Notes: a model not told the origin generated them from the sequence alone. Counted from the first letter of the stretch, positions 24,330-33,470 are shown. The stretch is 42,417 bases of DNA from an uncultured Clostridia bacterium (GCA_937894465.1 CALCRE010000012.1:1-42417), one strand, 5' to 3'. A program made the numbers and translations.

Positions 24330-25047
24330 TTTCGGTCATCTCCAAAAATATCTTTTCCAAGGAGGAATCTTCTTGGGCGGATTTTCTCATATCTTTCAAC
24401 GATCCGGAATAAAGGATTTTACCTTTGTTAATCACTGCAATTTGATCGCAGACTTTTTCAGCCACTTCCAGTACATGAGTGGAAAAGAAAACCACATTGC
24501 CCTGATCTGCGTGCTCTCGCATCATTTCTTTCAACTCAAAGGAGGATTTCGGATCCAAACCGGTCATAGGCTCATCCAATATCCAAACCTTTGGTTTGTG
24601 AATCAAAGCACCGATTAAAATCATCTTTTGCCTCATACCGTGGGAGTAGCTCTGCATTTGATCTCCTAATGCATCCTGCATACCGAATCGCTCGGTCAAC
24701 GTTTTAATATCATTACTCCGACCGGCTTTCGGAACATCATACATATCCGCCATAAAATTTAAATATTCAAGACCTTTTAAACGTAGAAACATATTCGGAT
24801 CATCCGGTACAAATCCGATCTTTAACTTGGCTTCGATGGGGTTGGTGCGAATATTCGTGCCATCCACCAAGATGTTTCCTTGATCAGCGTGGATGATACC
24901 GGTGATCATTTTAATCAATGTGGTTTTTCCGGCTCCGTTAGGGCCTAGAAAGCCGAATATGGCACCGTCCGGAATATCCAATGTGACCGAATCCACTGCC
25001 TTGACTCCTGAACCGTAAGTCTTTGAAACATTCTCAATTTTTATCAT
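24322..25047 (-). CDS. ABC transporter ATP-binding protein
   Basis: The 241-residue nucleotide-binding domain has a Walker A GPNGAGKTT (35-43), Q-loop region FVPDDPNMF, signature YSHGMRQK (134-141, replacing the canonical LSGGQ), Walker B WILDEP with the D-loop MTGLDP (155-165), and switch His in FFSTHVLEVAEKV. YSHGM-type signatures are common in ABC-2 exporters of drugs, antibiotics or polysaccharides. It lies 20 bases after pilD, in one run with the pilus genes, so it may be partly co-transcribed with them, although no known pilus role exists for it. Confidence 0.92.
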   Translation of the reverse strand: MIKIENVSKTYGSGVKAVDSVTLDIPDGAIFGFLGPNGAGKTTLIKMITGIIHADQGNILVDGTNIRTNPIEAKLKIGFVPDDPNMFLRLKGLEYLNFMADMYDVPKAGRSNDIKTLTERFGMQDALGDQMQSYSHGMRQKMILIGALIHKPKVWILDEPMTGLDPKSSFELKEMMREHADQGNVVFFSTHVLEVAEKVCDQIAVINKGKILYSGSLKDMRKSAQEDSSLEKIFLEMTENG

Positions 25048-25067
25048 ACAAACCTCTCAAACAATTA

Positions 25068-25817
25068 TTATAGAATACCGGCAAAATGTAAATACCATTG
25101 AATGATGTCCTGTCCGAGAAACATTGCCGTTAATAAACCAAAAGCTAAAAAAGGTCCGAAAGGTATTTTATCCTTTCTTCCTCTTTTTTTGATCATGATC
25201 AATACCATCCCGGAAAAACCGGCGATGAGACAAGCAATGAAAAATGCCGTCAATATGTTTTTCCAACCTAAAAACAAACCTGCGGCCGCCATCAGCTTGA
25301 TATCGCCGCCCCCCATACCCCCATTGGAAATCAAAGCAATGATGAGCATGGGAACACTAACTGCAATAAAGCCGATCAATCCGTCCTTCCAAGTTAAACT
25401 CGGATCCATAAAAATGTTGGCCAAGCCTAAAATGATGATGAGTAAAACAGAACCATTGGGGATTTCTTGGGTATCGATATCAATGGCGGATATGACCAAT
25501 AGAGTGGAGCATAGAATCATTTTGGGAATGATGTGGAAAGCAAAACCGAAACGCCAATAACAAATTAAATACAACAAGGCATTCAATGATTCGATCACAG
25601 GATAACGGATTGATATCTTTTCAGAGCAAGTTCTGCACCTGCCTTTGAGAATCAAAAAACTGAACACCGGGATCAAATCATAAGGTTTTAATTTCACATT
25701 GCAACCGGTACAATGGGAAGGAACGGTTACCACCGATTCTTTTCTTGGGATTCGATATATGCATACATTTAAAAAGCTACCGATCACCAAACCGAATACC
25801 AATACCAAAACTTCCAT
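25068..25817 (-). CDS. pilD: Prepilin peptidase / N-methyltransferase (type IV leader peptidase)
   Basis: The 249-residue membrane enzyme cleaves prepilin leaders after Gly and methylates the new N terminus. The N-terminal part has GSFLNVCIYRIP and two zinc pairs, CTGC and CRTC, in the cytoplasmic loop linked to methyltransferase activity. The aspartyl protease residues are in SAIDIDTQEIPNG and GGMGGGDIKLMAA. About eight membrane helices are visible. It closes the pilus gene series and serves PilA and the three minor pilins. The 63-base gap before it holds a promoter, so it may also be transcribed separately. Confidence 0.95.
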   Translation of the reverse strand: MEVLVLVFGLVIGSFLNVCIYRIPRKESVVTVPSHCTGCNVKLKPYDLIPVFSFLILKGRCRTCSEKISIRYPVIESLNALLYLICYWRFGFAFHIIPKMILCSTLLVISAIDIDTQEIPNGSVLLIIILGLANIFMDPSLTWKDGLIGFIAVSVPMLIIALISNGGMGGGDIKLMAAAGLFLGWKNILTAFFIACLIAGFSGMVLIMIKKRGRKDKIPFGPFLAFGLLTAMFLGQDIIQWYLHFAGIL

Positions 25818-25865
25818 ATAGACTCACTTTCATAGATTATACCCGACTAGGGCTCATTCTTGATT

Positions 25866-25893
25866 ATTATACCATATGGATTATTGCTTGCAA
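25866..25893 (-). promoter_or_regulatory. Internal promoter for pilD and the ABC exporter genes
   Basis: TTGCAA (25888-25893), a 16-base spacer ending in TGG and a perfect TATAAT (25866-25871) on the minus strand. A second TATAAT lies at 25836-25841. The -35 overlaps the 3' end of the preceding pilin gene. Confidence 0.5.
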
Positions 25894-26810
25894 GAAAAAT
25901 TACCCATTCTGCCATATAGAACCGACAGAGTTGATTTTTTTAGCAATATGTATGCTATAAGCATACAGTTCATATACATGAATCCATAAAGCCTGAAAAC
26001 AGGATTGAGAATCATGCCTGCAACTGCAATTAAAGGATACAGCAAAATCCTGGTCAATAGCCGTAAAACGCCACTTCGAGCGATTACTTGAGACAAGGGT
26101 TTGGAATGATTGTAATAAAATCTCACAAAAGTTCTTCCAAGCCCGAAGTCATTTAGAAATTCATCTCGAAATCTTCGAAGGAGCATCACCGCAGGTTCTT
26201 GATAACTTCCGTAAGATGCGGTGGCCACAACACAAAAAGTACTATAGTCCATCTCAGGCAGTTCGGATATGAGGGATACTGTTTTAAACTTTAAACTGTT
26301 TCCGGTATTCCCACCTTCGATACTCATATTCTTACCGAGGTTTCGTAGCTCCACACCGTTTAGCACACTGTAATCCACATCGTTACTTACCACTTGAAAC
26401 TGCAGAAAATTATTAATGAAGTTGCCTTTAGAATCTTTTCCGCGGATAAACTCTACCGTCAAGTCTGATTCATGGTTCAAGGTAGTGGAAACAACCTCAT
26501 CGTCATCATCTATGTATCGTATATGGATTTGGTTATCCTCATTCCACAAATAAGCGTATTCATCGTCAAAGCTCACCGGATTACTATCTAGTATTTCCAA
26601 TTGATATATGGTATCCAGCTGATCTTCAAGATATCGTGATATGGATCTGGCTTCGTTTTGTACGATCCATCTTGCTTCATAATTGGAAAAGGATTTTTGA
26701 GCATAGAAATATAAGGAGTAACCTAACCCCATAACAAGTAACATGAGGGAGATTACAATCAAAAGCTCCATTAATGTTACTCCGTCTTTGCCCAAAACAT
26801 TTTTCTTCAT
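25881..26810 (-). CDS. Minor pilin fused to a CFI-box C-terminal domain and hydrophobic tail
   Basis: The 309-residue protein has a class III (type IV) prepilin signal: MKKNVLGKDG then VTLMELLIVISL, cleavage after Gly10 and Glu at +5. A pilin-like globular domain runs to about 190. Residues 193-260 then match the CFI-box C-terminal domain seen at the end of many unrelated bacterial proteins: CVVATASYGS, LLRRFRDEFL, GLGRTFVRFYYNHSKPL, then a hydrophobic helix. Two further hydrophobic stretches (about 258-290) follow. The domain's function is unknown. A pilin with a second membrane region at its C terminus could not be packed like an ordinary subunit. The gene starts 4 bases after the propeller pilin gene. 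Confidence 0.85.
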   Translation of the reverse strand: MKKNVLGKDGVTLMELLIVISLMLLVMGLGYSLYFYAQKSFSNYEARWIVQNEARSISRYLEDQLDTIYQLEILDSNPVSFDDEYAYLWNEDNQIHIRYIDDDDEVVSTTLNHESDLTVEFIRGKDSKGNFINNFLQFQVVSNDVDYSVLNGVELRNLGKNMSIEGGNTGNSLKFKTVSLISELPEMDYSTFCVVATASYGSYQEPAVMLLRRFRDEFLNDFGLGRTFVRFYYNHSKPLSQVIARSGVLRLLTRILLYPLIAVAGMILNPVFRLYGFMYMNCMLIAYILLKKSTLSVLYGRMGNFSCKQ

Positions 26811-26814
26811 ATGC

Positions 26815-28413
26815 TCACCATGTACATATCGTATATAAATTTTGACTGCCTAAAGTTTTCACATTCCACCCTGATATCCCTGTCGATGAATACAGAAGCA
26901 TTCCGTTGTCAGTAACTGCAAGGAATACTCCGTCCAACCATGCGATATCCCGAATTGGTGTGGTAACACCCGTACTGCTCGTTTCACTCCAAGAAAATGT
27001 TAAAAACCACCATTCTCTTGATTTTAAATCAGCAGAATAACGGAATCTGCCATTTGATTGACCGATGATAAAATAGGAATCATCCCATCCCACCGATTCA
27101 AATGTTATAGGAATATCATTTTTCTTTAGGTACTCATTTAAGACCACTACACTTGTCCAACTGGCTCCATCATCGGTATACCAAAGATAGGAAGTATAAT
27201 TATATTGATTCGCGGCCTTTATATACTTCCCAACAGCAATGAACTTGTTGTACTTGAATGTAATATCATTCAAGTCATTTCCATAGTTAGCAGAACCGGC
27301 TGCCCAAGATAATCCGTCAGTGGACCGAAGGGTAACTCCGCATTGACCGATAGCAATGAAAGTTCCGTTTCCATATGCGATTCCGGTTAAATTATTAGCT
27401 GTGCCGGAAGAAACCAATGTCCAAACAATTCCATTTGTTGATCTTGCGATCATGCCTCCGTCTCCAACGGCGACATATATCGAATTTTCCACATCATATG
27501 CCATATCCCGTACTGTCTTGGATATGCCGGGGGTAGAGCATAACGTCCAAGCTTGATCTCCTGTTCTATAATAGATTGCACCGTTTTGACCTCCGATCAA
27601 AAACATACCGTTGCAGTATAGAGATGCATACAAATTAACAGTTGAAGAAGGAAAAGATGAATCTCCCACCCAATAACTCGGATCACTGGATGTATAGACA
27701 TTTCCACTATTTCCTCCAACCAAGTAAAAGGGCAATCCCACAAAAAGTTGGGCATGCATGACTTCATCTTGCAGAGCTCCGTCAAGTTCCTCATATACAT
27801 CCGGGGTGGTAATCTCGATGGTATATGGGGATCCTGCTGCAGTCAATACACCTTCTCCTGTTGTGCGGATTTTGATGTATGCCACGGAAGATGACTCTAT
27901 ATCGGCAAATGTACCTGCACCTACTACAATCATGCCGTCTTTATCCTTCACCTTGAACTGAGTGGCAGAACTTTTAAAATGGGTGTCATTTCCCCTTATG
28001 AGAATATAGTGTGTATCCCCTTCGGCTTTTCCGTCTTTTGTCTTAGGCCCATATCCCTCACTTAATGCAAAAGGACCATTGGAAATAAATGCGTCATAGG
28101 ACACAAAGGTGGAGTACTCCCCTTCCGTAATCAACCAACCTCTTACCGGGTTTTTTTGATATGCCTCATTCAAATATTTTATAGGGACATGCCGTGTGTC
28201 CGGTGTTACACGGACTTCCGCCAAACCACGCTCTAATTCATGGGCATTTTCAATTGCCTTTTCATTTAATTCACCGGCCTGCACCAGCAATGAATATTGT
28301 TGTGCAAAAAACGGTGCAAATATCATGGTGAGCATTGCAAATAACGCTAATGCCACCAGTATTTCCACCAAAGTCATTCCTCTATTGTTTAAAACTTTAA
28401 TATTCATTTTCAT
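26815..28413 (-). CDS. Minor pilin fused to a seven-repeat beta-propeller
   Basis: The 532-residue protein has a prepilin signal (NNRG then MTLVEILVALALF, cleavage after Gly12, Glu at +5), a pilin/GspI-like region to about 225 and seven propeller-type repeats to the end. Repeat cores start near residues 229, 270, 312, 351, 390, 447 and 496. They follow the pattern (F/Y)xAVGxxGxIxxSxDGxxW, for example IYVAVGDGGMIARSTNGIVW and TFIAIGQCGVTLRSTDGLSW. Ycf48- or BNR-like propellers bind ligands or proteins. A tip adhesin or a scaffold for surface binding is the natural inference. It lies between the GspK/PilX-like gene and the CFI-box pilin, all tightly spaced. Confidence 0.87.
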   Translation of the reverse strand: MKMNIKVLNNRGMTLVEILVALALFAMLTMIFAPFFAQQYSLLVQAGELNEKAIENAHELERGLAEVRVTPDTRHVPIKYLNEAYQKNPVRGWLITEGEYSTFVSYDAFISNGPFALSEGYGPKTKDGKAEGDTHYILIRGNDTHFKSSATQFKVKDKDGMIVVGAGTFADIESSSVAYIKIRTTGEGVLTAAGSPYTIEITTPDVYEELDGALQDEVMHAQLFVGLPFYLVGGNSGNVYTSSDPSYWVGDSSFPSSTVNLYASLYCNGMFLIGGQNGAIYYRTGDQAWTLCSTPGISKTVRDMAYDVENSIYVAVGDGGMIARSTNGIVWTLVSSGTANNLTGIAYGNGTFIAIGQCGVTLRSTDGLSWAAGSANYGNDLNDITFKYNKFIAVGKYIKAANQYNYTSYLWYTDDGASWTSVVVLNEYLKKNDIPITFESVGWDDSYFIIGQSNGRFRYSADLKSREWWFLTFSWSETSSTGVTTPIRDIAWLDGVFLAVTDNGMLLYSSTGISGWNVKTLGSQNLYTICTW

Positions 28414-28420
28414 TCAGACC

Positions 28421-29560
28421 TCACGATTCTTCCAACAAAAAGGTCAAATGTTCATTGACCACCGGTAACACCACGTCATCTCCGTTGTTGTATGCATCTG
28501 TGATTTTAAAGAAATACTCTGTGTCCATACGTTCTTCCGTCAACCATTTCACCAAGTCTAAAGCATTTTCGGCACTTTCACTTCTTTTGATGTAATAGGA
28601 TGCACCGGGCGGAATACTTCTATTAGTACCGCCTAACCGAAAATCCGTTAACTCAACACCTCCCACAAAATATACCTTTGCATAGATTCCGCTTTTTCCT
28701 GCTATCTTGATTCCCATATCCTCCGGTACTTGAAAAACAATGGTTCCATAGGACGAAACACCAATCCTCAACTTAACCGGTTGTTTAAATACAATGATTT
28801 CTGCAGCTAATACCAGACCCATTTCATCATTAAATTGGTTTAGATCCACTGTTTTATGAAACGTGATCATATTAGCACCGATACCGACAAACTCATTAGC
28901 ATTTAAATAAAAGGATGCACTGTCGGTTTTCATTTCTAGAATACCATTGGGATTAAAAGCCTTGACAAAGATCGTCTTGTCTCTTCCACCTCTTGTAACA
29001 GTTTGCTCGCTTTCCCTAGGCGCATTGGCATAGTTGAAGTGACCGGTTTCGTAGTCATACAAGGGCGGGTCTGTTTCATGCCCGAGACTATAAGGAGAAG
29101 ACGCTACGGACACGCGTTTGGTCGCACCCCCTGATACGGCGGTTGCAATAAATCGGGTACTTCCGAATGCAGGATCCGATGAGTCGGATATGGTTTGCAC
29201 CGTAACATCCACATATCCGATAGTTTCATCTTCTTTTATATCGGGAGACAAAACCGACCATGCACTTTGCAATATAAATTCACCGATAAATTCATCTCCG
29301 GACATATAATAGACTCTCTCCAACCCACCGGTGGGTTTACTGTCGAATGCGTTTTGCTTCCAATTATTGATCACAGCATTCAAATAGGACTTTGCCAAAT
29401 ACTCGGCTTGTTCGGCATCCCTATAGACTTCAATCTGCCTTATTTCCACAGAGGTATAGTTGTAAACGGCAGCAGCTAACAAAGGTAATATCGCCACAAG
29501 TAAAAGCACAAGCGGCATTGCCCATCCTTTTTTGTTATTCATCACTGCTGTTAATTGCAT
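28421..29560 (-). CDS. GspK/PilX-like minor pilin
   Basis: The protein (379 residues from the chosen ATG) begins with a short basic leader ending NNKKG, then WAMPLVLLLVAILPLLAAAVYNYTSVEIRQ (hydrophobic helix, quoted in part: WAMPLVLLLVAIL) and QAEYLAKSYLNAVINNW, the pattern of PilX_N/GspK proteins. The +5 Glu of ordinary pilins is missing, as in GspK, which caps pseudopilus tips. The rest is a large beta-rich domain. The longer frame to 29593 would start with TTG inside pilB. The ATG at 29560 has AAGGAAGG about 12 bases upstream and is more likely, though a TTG or the ATG at 29542 is possible. Confidence 0.75.
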   Translation of the reverse strand: MQLTAVMNNKKGWAMPLVLLLVAILPLLAAAVYNYTSVEIRQIEVYRDAEQAEYLAKSYLNAVINNWKQNAFDSKPTGGLERVYYMSGDEFIGEFILQSAWSVLSPDIKEDETIGYVDVTVQTISDSSDPAFGSTRFIATAVSGGATKRVSVASSPYSLGHETDPPLYDYETGHFNYANAPRESEQTVTRGGRDKTIFVKAFNPNGILEMKTDSASFYLNANEFVGIGANMITFHKTVDLNQFNDEMGLVLAAEIIVFKQPVKLRIGVSSYGTIVFQVPEDMGIKIAGKSGIYAKVYFVGGVELTDFRLGGTNRSIPPGASYYIKRSESAENALDLVKWLTEERMDTEYFFKITDAYNNGDDVVLPVVNEHLTFLLEES

Positions 29561-29585
29561 CAACTTTTTCAACCTTCCTTTTACA

Positions 29586-31295
29586 CTAAACAATCACTCT
29601 GAAGAATTCTTCCATGGAAGTGATCCCTTCCTTTATTTTATTAATACCGTCCGCTCTCAAGGTGACCATTCCCTCTTTCACCGCTGCCTCTGAAATGGTA
29701 TTGGAGTTAGCATCGGATAAAATTAATTTTCTTAAATAATCCGAAACATGTAAGTACTCATAAATACCGACACGCCCCCTGTAACCGGTGTTATTACAAT
29801 GTAGACACCCTTTTGGCCTGTATAAAGTCAATTCTGCCTGCCATTGATCCAACGGAAAATCCGGTATTTGCTTCAGTAGATCCTCTCTTGAAATTGTGAA
29901 TTTTTCTTTGCATTCCTTGCACAATCTCCTTGCCAACCTTTGAGCGATGACACCGGCTAATGCCGATGCTGTAAGATATGTTTCCACACCCATTTCACTC
30001 AATCTGGTGATGGCCGAAGAAGAATCGTTCGTGTGCAATGTGGATAAAACCAAGTGGCCGGTCAAAGCCGATTCCACGGCTATTTTAGCCGTTTCGTGGT
30101 CACGGATCTCGCCTACCATGATAATATCAGGGTCGCTTCGCAAAATGGAACGCAAACCTTTTGCAAAGGTTAATCCTGCTCTGTCGTTGATTTGTATCTG
30201 GTTTAACCCGTCCATTCTTCGTTCTATGGGGTCTTCCAGTGTAATAATATTTTTGTCCACACTGTTCAATTGTTGTAAAGTGGCGTACAATGTCGTGCTT
30301 TTTCCGCTACCTGTAGGGCCTGTGATCAGTATAAAACCGTAGGGATATTTAACCACCTTTTGATAGCCTTCAAATTGCTTTATAGGAAATCCCAACTCTT
30401 GCAATGTGATGATCTTGGCACTTCTTTCCATCAACCGCATGGTGATTTTCTCACCGTAAGGGGTGGGCAAGCTTGCCACACGCACATCCACAACTTTACC
30501 TTCATAGCTTTTGGAAATTCTTCCGTCTTGGGGAATCCTGCGCTCTGCAATATCCATATTGGACATAACCTTTATTCTTGATATCAACGCATTTTTGATG
30601 GAATTGGGCTGTTGCATGACTTCATGCAAAACACCGTCAATACGATAACGCACTTTAACTCTCTTTTCCATAGGCTCTATATGGATATCACTGGCTCCCG
30701 CCTTAATGGCATAATTAATAATTTGATTTGCCAACTGTACCGCCGGGCGTTCCTGGTCATCCGATTGCTGTTTCTCCGTCTCTTCCTCATCCGGTTCATC
30801 ATCTTCTTCGGGTTTGAGGTTCTCTATGTTCGCACTCATGCCGTCGAATTGATCGATAGCCACTTTCAATTCATTTTCTTTTACGATCACCGGCTCTATT
30901 TCGTACCCGGTCATGATCTTCAAGTCATCGATTGCAATAATATCATTTGCTGACTTCATTGCTACGATCAAACGCTTGTTATCTTCGGAAAAACCGATGG
31001 GTAAAGCCTTGTACCGTTTAGCCACTTCCGGGGATATCAAATTGGACGCTGACATATCCATGGGGTACTCATTTAAGTCTACCGTTCTCACGTCGCCATT
31101 TTTGGATAATGCGCAAGAGATATCCCAATCGGTGCAATAACCTAGGTCCACCAGTATGGCCCCTATTTTCTTTATAACGCCTTTTTGTTGAAGCTCCCGT
31201 TGCCTTTCAACGGCATTATCGAGTTGATCTCTATTGATCACTCCTCTTTCAATTAATTGCTGACCTATATACTTTTTGTAAACACTATCTGCCAA
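29586..31295 (-). CDS. pilB: Type IV pilus extension ATPase
   Basis: The 569-residue GspE/PilB hexameric motor powers pilus assembly. The N-terminal T2SSE_N domain is at about 1-150, followed by an acidic linker (KPEEDDEPDEEE) and the ATPase domain. Motifs are Walker A GPTGSGKSTT (326-335), the Asp box ITLEDPIE, Walker B DPDIIMVGEIRD, and the His box LVLSTLHTNDS. The tetracysteine zinc motif is split CKEC and CLHCNNTGYRGR, specific to assembly ATPases. The start codon is TTG with GGTGA upstream; no better ATG is in frame. It follows pilO by 23 bases. Confidence 0.95.
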   Translation of the reverse strand: MADSVYKKYIGQQLIERGVINRDQLDNAVERQRELQQKGVIKKIGAILVDLGYCTDWDISCALSKNGDVRTVDLNEYPMDMSASNLISPEVAKRYKALPIGFSEDNKRLIVAMKSANDIIAIDDLKIMTGYEIEPVIVKENELKVAIDQFDGMSANIENLKPEEDDEPDEEETEKQQSDDQERPAVQLANQIINYAIKAGASDIHIEPMEKRVKVRYRIDGVLHEVMQQPNSIKNALISRIKVMSNMDIAERRIPQDGRISKSYEGKVVDVRVASLPTPYGEKITMRLMERSAKIITLQELGFPIKQFEGYQKVVKYPYGFILITGPTGSGKSTTLYATLQQLNSVDKNIITLEDPIERRMDGLNQIQINDRAGLTFAKGLRSILRSDPDIIMVGEIRDHETAKIAVESALTGHLVLSTLHTNDSSSAITRLSEMGVETYLTASALAGVIAQRLARRLCKECKEKFTISREDLLKQIPDFPLDQWQAELTLYRPKGCLHCNNTGYRGRVGIYEYLHVSDYLRKLILSDANSNTISEAAVKEGMVTLRADGINKIKEGITSMEEFFRVIV

Positions 31296-31318
31296 ATCTT
31301 CACCATCTCTTATTGATT

Positions 31319-31903
31319 TTAGTTCGTTACCTTCTTCGGTCGAAAGAAAGTGCCTGCACTGATTTCTACCGTCAATTCATTATTAACCGAGTCGGTATTC
31401 TTTTTCACCAAATTGACATTTTGGATAATCATCAATCGTTCCGAAAGGCAAAGCTCATCCAAAATGTTTACAAGACCTACATAATCACAAGTAAATGTCA
31501 CAGAAAAGGGTATTAAGTAGGTTTCTTTTGTTAAATTACTTAGTTTTTCGTAATTATCAAACCGGATTTGGGATAAAGATCCCCCTTGCTTTGCAATGGA
31601 ATCGGTAATTAAGTTCATAATACCGGTTTCATCACTCTCAGCCGAAATATATTGTCGGCTGATGTCATATGCTTCCGTTAAGGAACTTTTTTCGGACTCC
31701 AGATTCTCAAGAATTTTCAAATAGTCATTATTGCTTAAAAATTCATTGATTTGAACCCCCAACTCAGCTTCCACCGACTTGTACTTGTTGAAGGATTTAG
31801 CGATCATAACCCAAGCAAAAACGATGACCACGACGGATACTGCAATGATGATCAGATCGAAGGTGTGATGGCCGCTTAATACCTTGCTTTTTTTGGCGTT
31901 CAT
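31319..31903 (-). CDS. pilO: PilO-like pilus alignment protein
   Basis: The 194-residue protein has a single N-terminal membrane helix (about 17-36), a coiled-coil stretch (about 40-85) and a small ferredoxin-like alpha/beta domain (IPFSVTFTCDYVGLVNILDELC; family: v.l.v.G.y.qi..fl..l). With PilN it forms the inner-membrane ring scaffold linking PilM to outer parts of the machine. The ATG overlaps the pilN stop (ATGA), so the two are translationally coupled. Sequence identity is weak for this family; order in the operon is the strongest argument. Confidence 0.82.
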   Translation of the reverse strand: MNAKKSKVLSGHHTFDLIIIAVSVVVIVFAWVMIAKSFNKYKSVEAELGVQINEFLSNNDYLKILENLESEKSSLTEAYDISRQYISAESDETGIMNLITDSIAKQGGSLSQIRFDNYEKLSNLTKETYLIPFSVTFTCDYVGLVNILDELCLSERLMIIQNVNLVKKNTDSVNNELTVEISAGTFFRPKKVTN

Positions 31904-32469
31904 GCTTGATCACCTTCCTTTAACGGTATTTCCAGTGTAAACCGATATGTCTTTTTTCCGTTGCCGTCCGTAACTTCTTCCAATGTCTTGCACATCACCT
32001 TGTAGACATATTGATTATCATTTAAATTATTCATCCATAAAGCCAGGCTTTGTCGATTGGAAGCAACACCTTCCACAATGGCTTTTTGTTCCCCTTTAGA
32101 AAAAACAAATCCGACATTTAACCTTGAAAGAAGAATTCCTTCCGGGGCATTGCTACACAATCCATGGATCACTATGTTGGCCGGTAAAATATCATTGGTG
32201 ATCGTATTGTATTCATTCACGTTGCTATTGACTTGATTGTACAACTCCACCAAAGGTTTCAGTTCCGAAATTTGTGAGCTGACATGGATATTTTGCCTCT
32301 CCATGGATTCAAGCTCGATCAATGGTGACAGCAGCATTAATCCGGTTAATCCGTATGTAAACAAGGATATGATCGCAATGATAAGTAAAATGGTAGCTGC
32401 CATGGACAGTTTTTTGGCCATAGCGATGTCCCTTTTCATTTGGGCGGGCAGTAAACTGATGTTTCTCAC
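31900..32469 (-). CDS. pilN: PilN-like pilus assembly protein
   Basis: The 189-residue bitopic protein opens with MRNISLLPAQM, matching the conserved cytoplasmic INLLP motif that PilN inserts into PilM. A membrane helix follows (about 25-47), then a coiled coil and a ferredoxin-like domain (KAIVEGVASNRQSLALWMNN, close to the PilN pattern of G.a.s...v..fm..L). It overlaps pilM (start) and pilO (end) by 4 bases each. Confidence 0.87.
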   Translation of the reverse strand: MRNISLLPAQMKRDIAMAKKLSMAATILLIIAIISLFTYGLTGLMLLSPLIELESMERQNIHVSSQISELKPLVELYNQVNSNVNEYNTITNDILPANIVIHGLCSNAPEGILLSRLNVGFVFSKGEQKAIVEGVASNRQSLALWMNNLNDNQYVYKVMCKTLEEVTDGNGKKTYRFTLEIPLKEGDQA

Positions 32470-33440
32470 TGGGTACCCTCCAATCCCCGGATCGCCAAAC
32501 CGGTTGCAATTCCATATTCACCCGGATTCTTGATATCCGCAGTTTTGTTTAGACTATCAGCTAGCATTTCAAAGGGGTTCACCGGTGTGAGGTGAATACC
32601 CAAGTCGTCATTCATGGTTTGTATAAATCTTTCATGTTGACTTAACATTCCGGTCATGTAAATACCGTTTACATAAGCGCCCGGATAATTGTCGTTGTAA
32701 TAGTTCACAGAAGCGATAATGTCACCGGACATAGATTGCACCATAGAGGAAATATCTTCATCCTTCAGTTCGTCAAGGCTGTCGGTTGTAAAATACTTGG
32801 ATAATTTTACACTCATGTTACGAACCAATACCGGTCTTCCGTTAGATATGATCACCAATACCGATATATCCCTGCATAGATTAACGAATATATTAGTACC
32901 GGTTTTTTGGTCTGATGTAAGGATCTTAGGCAGAACCAAAGCCGATACATCAATGTCCATCACTCTTAAACCGGCCTTTCTGATGACATTAACATGGTCT
33001 TGGATCATGTTCTTTCCGCCGGCTACCAACATCACTTTCATTTCATTGGGCTTTCCGGATAAATCCTCGTCGATTACTAAATAATCAAGTTCCACCGAAT
33101 TGACAGGTACCGGTAAATATTCTTGGGCTTGGTATCGTATGGTTTTATCCCGTTGACTCGGGTCGGATTTGGGCATATTGGCCACCCTGACCACCACGTA
33201 TTGATTATTAAGTCCTAACAAGACATCCTTTGTTTTAATGCCTGTTTCCCGCCAAAGCTTTTTTAATGCTTCGGAAACAACATCAGGATCTTTGATCAAG
33301 CCGTCCTTAATGACATCGACAGGCAACGCAGCAGAGCCTAAATTGATCAATTTTGGCTTCGGAGACACTTTGGTAAGTTCTACAACTCTGATCTGACCCG
33401 GGCTGATCTCCAAACCGGCTATTTTTTTATGAAACAACAT
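32466..33440 (-). CDS. pilM: PilM-like actin-fold pilus assembly protein
   Basis: The 324-residue cytoplasmic FtsA/actin-fold ATP-binding protein has IAGLEISPGQIRVVEL at the N terminus (phosphate 1-like loop), SDPSQRDKTIRYQAQEYLPVPVNSVELDY, the PilM/MshI signature (quoted in part: IRYQAQEYLPVPV), the VMLVAGGKNMIQDHVNVI segment and GEYGIATGLAIRG at the end. It binds the N-terminal tail of PilN and connects the platform to the motors. The gene lies 30 bases after pilC. Confidence 0.92.
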   Translation of the reverse strand: MLFHKKIAGLEISPGQIRVVELTKVSPKPKLINLGSAALPVDVIKDGLIKDPDVVSEALKKLWRETGIKTKDVLLGLNNQYVVVRVANMPKSDPSQRDKTIRYQAQEYLPVPVNSVELDYLVIDEDLSGKPNEMKVMLVAGGKNMIQDHVNVIRKAGLRVMDIDVSALVLPKILTSDQKTGTNIFVNLCRDISVLVIISNGRPVLVRNMSVKLSKYFTTDSLDELKDEDISSMVQSMSGDIIASVNYYNDNYPGAYVNGIYMTGMLSQHERFIQTMNDDLGIHLTPVNPFEMLADSLNKTADIKNPGEYGIATGLAIRGLEGTQ

Positions 33441-33470
33441 ACTCCTACCTCTTACTTACTCATATATCTT

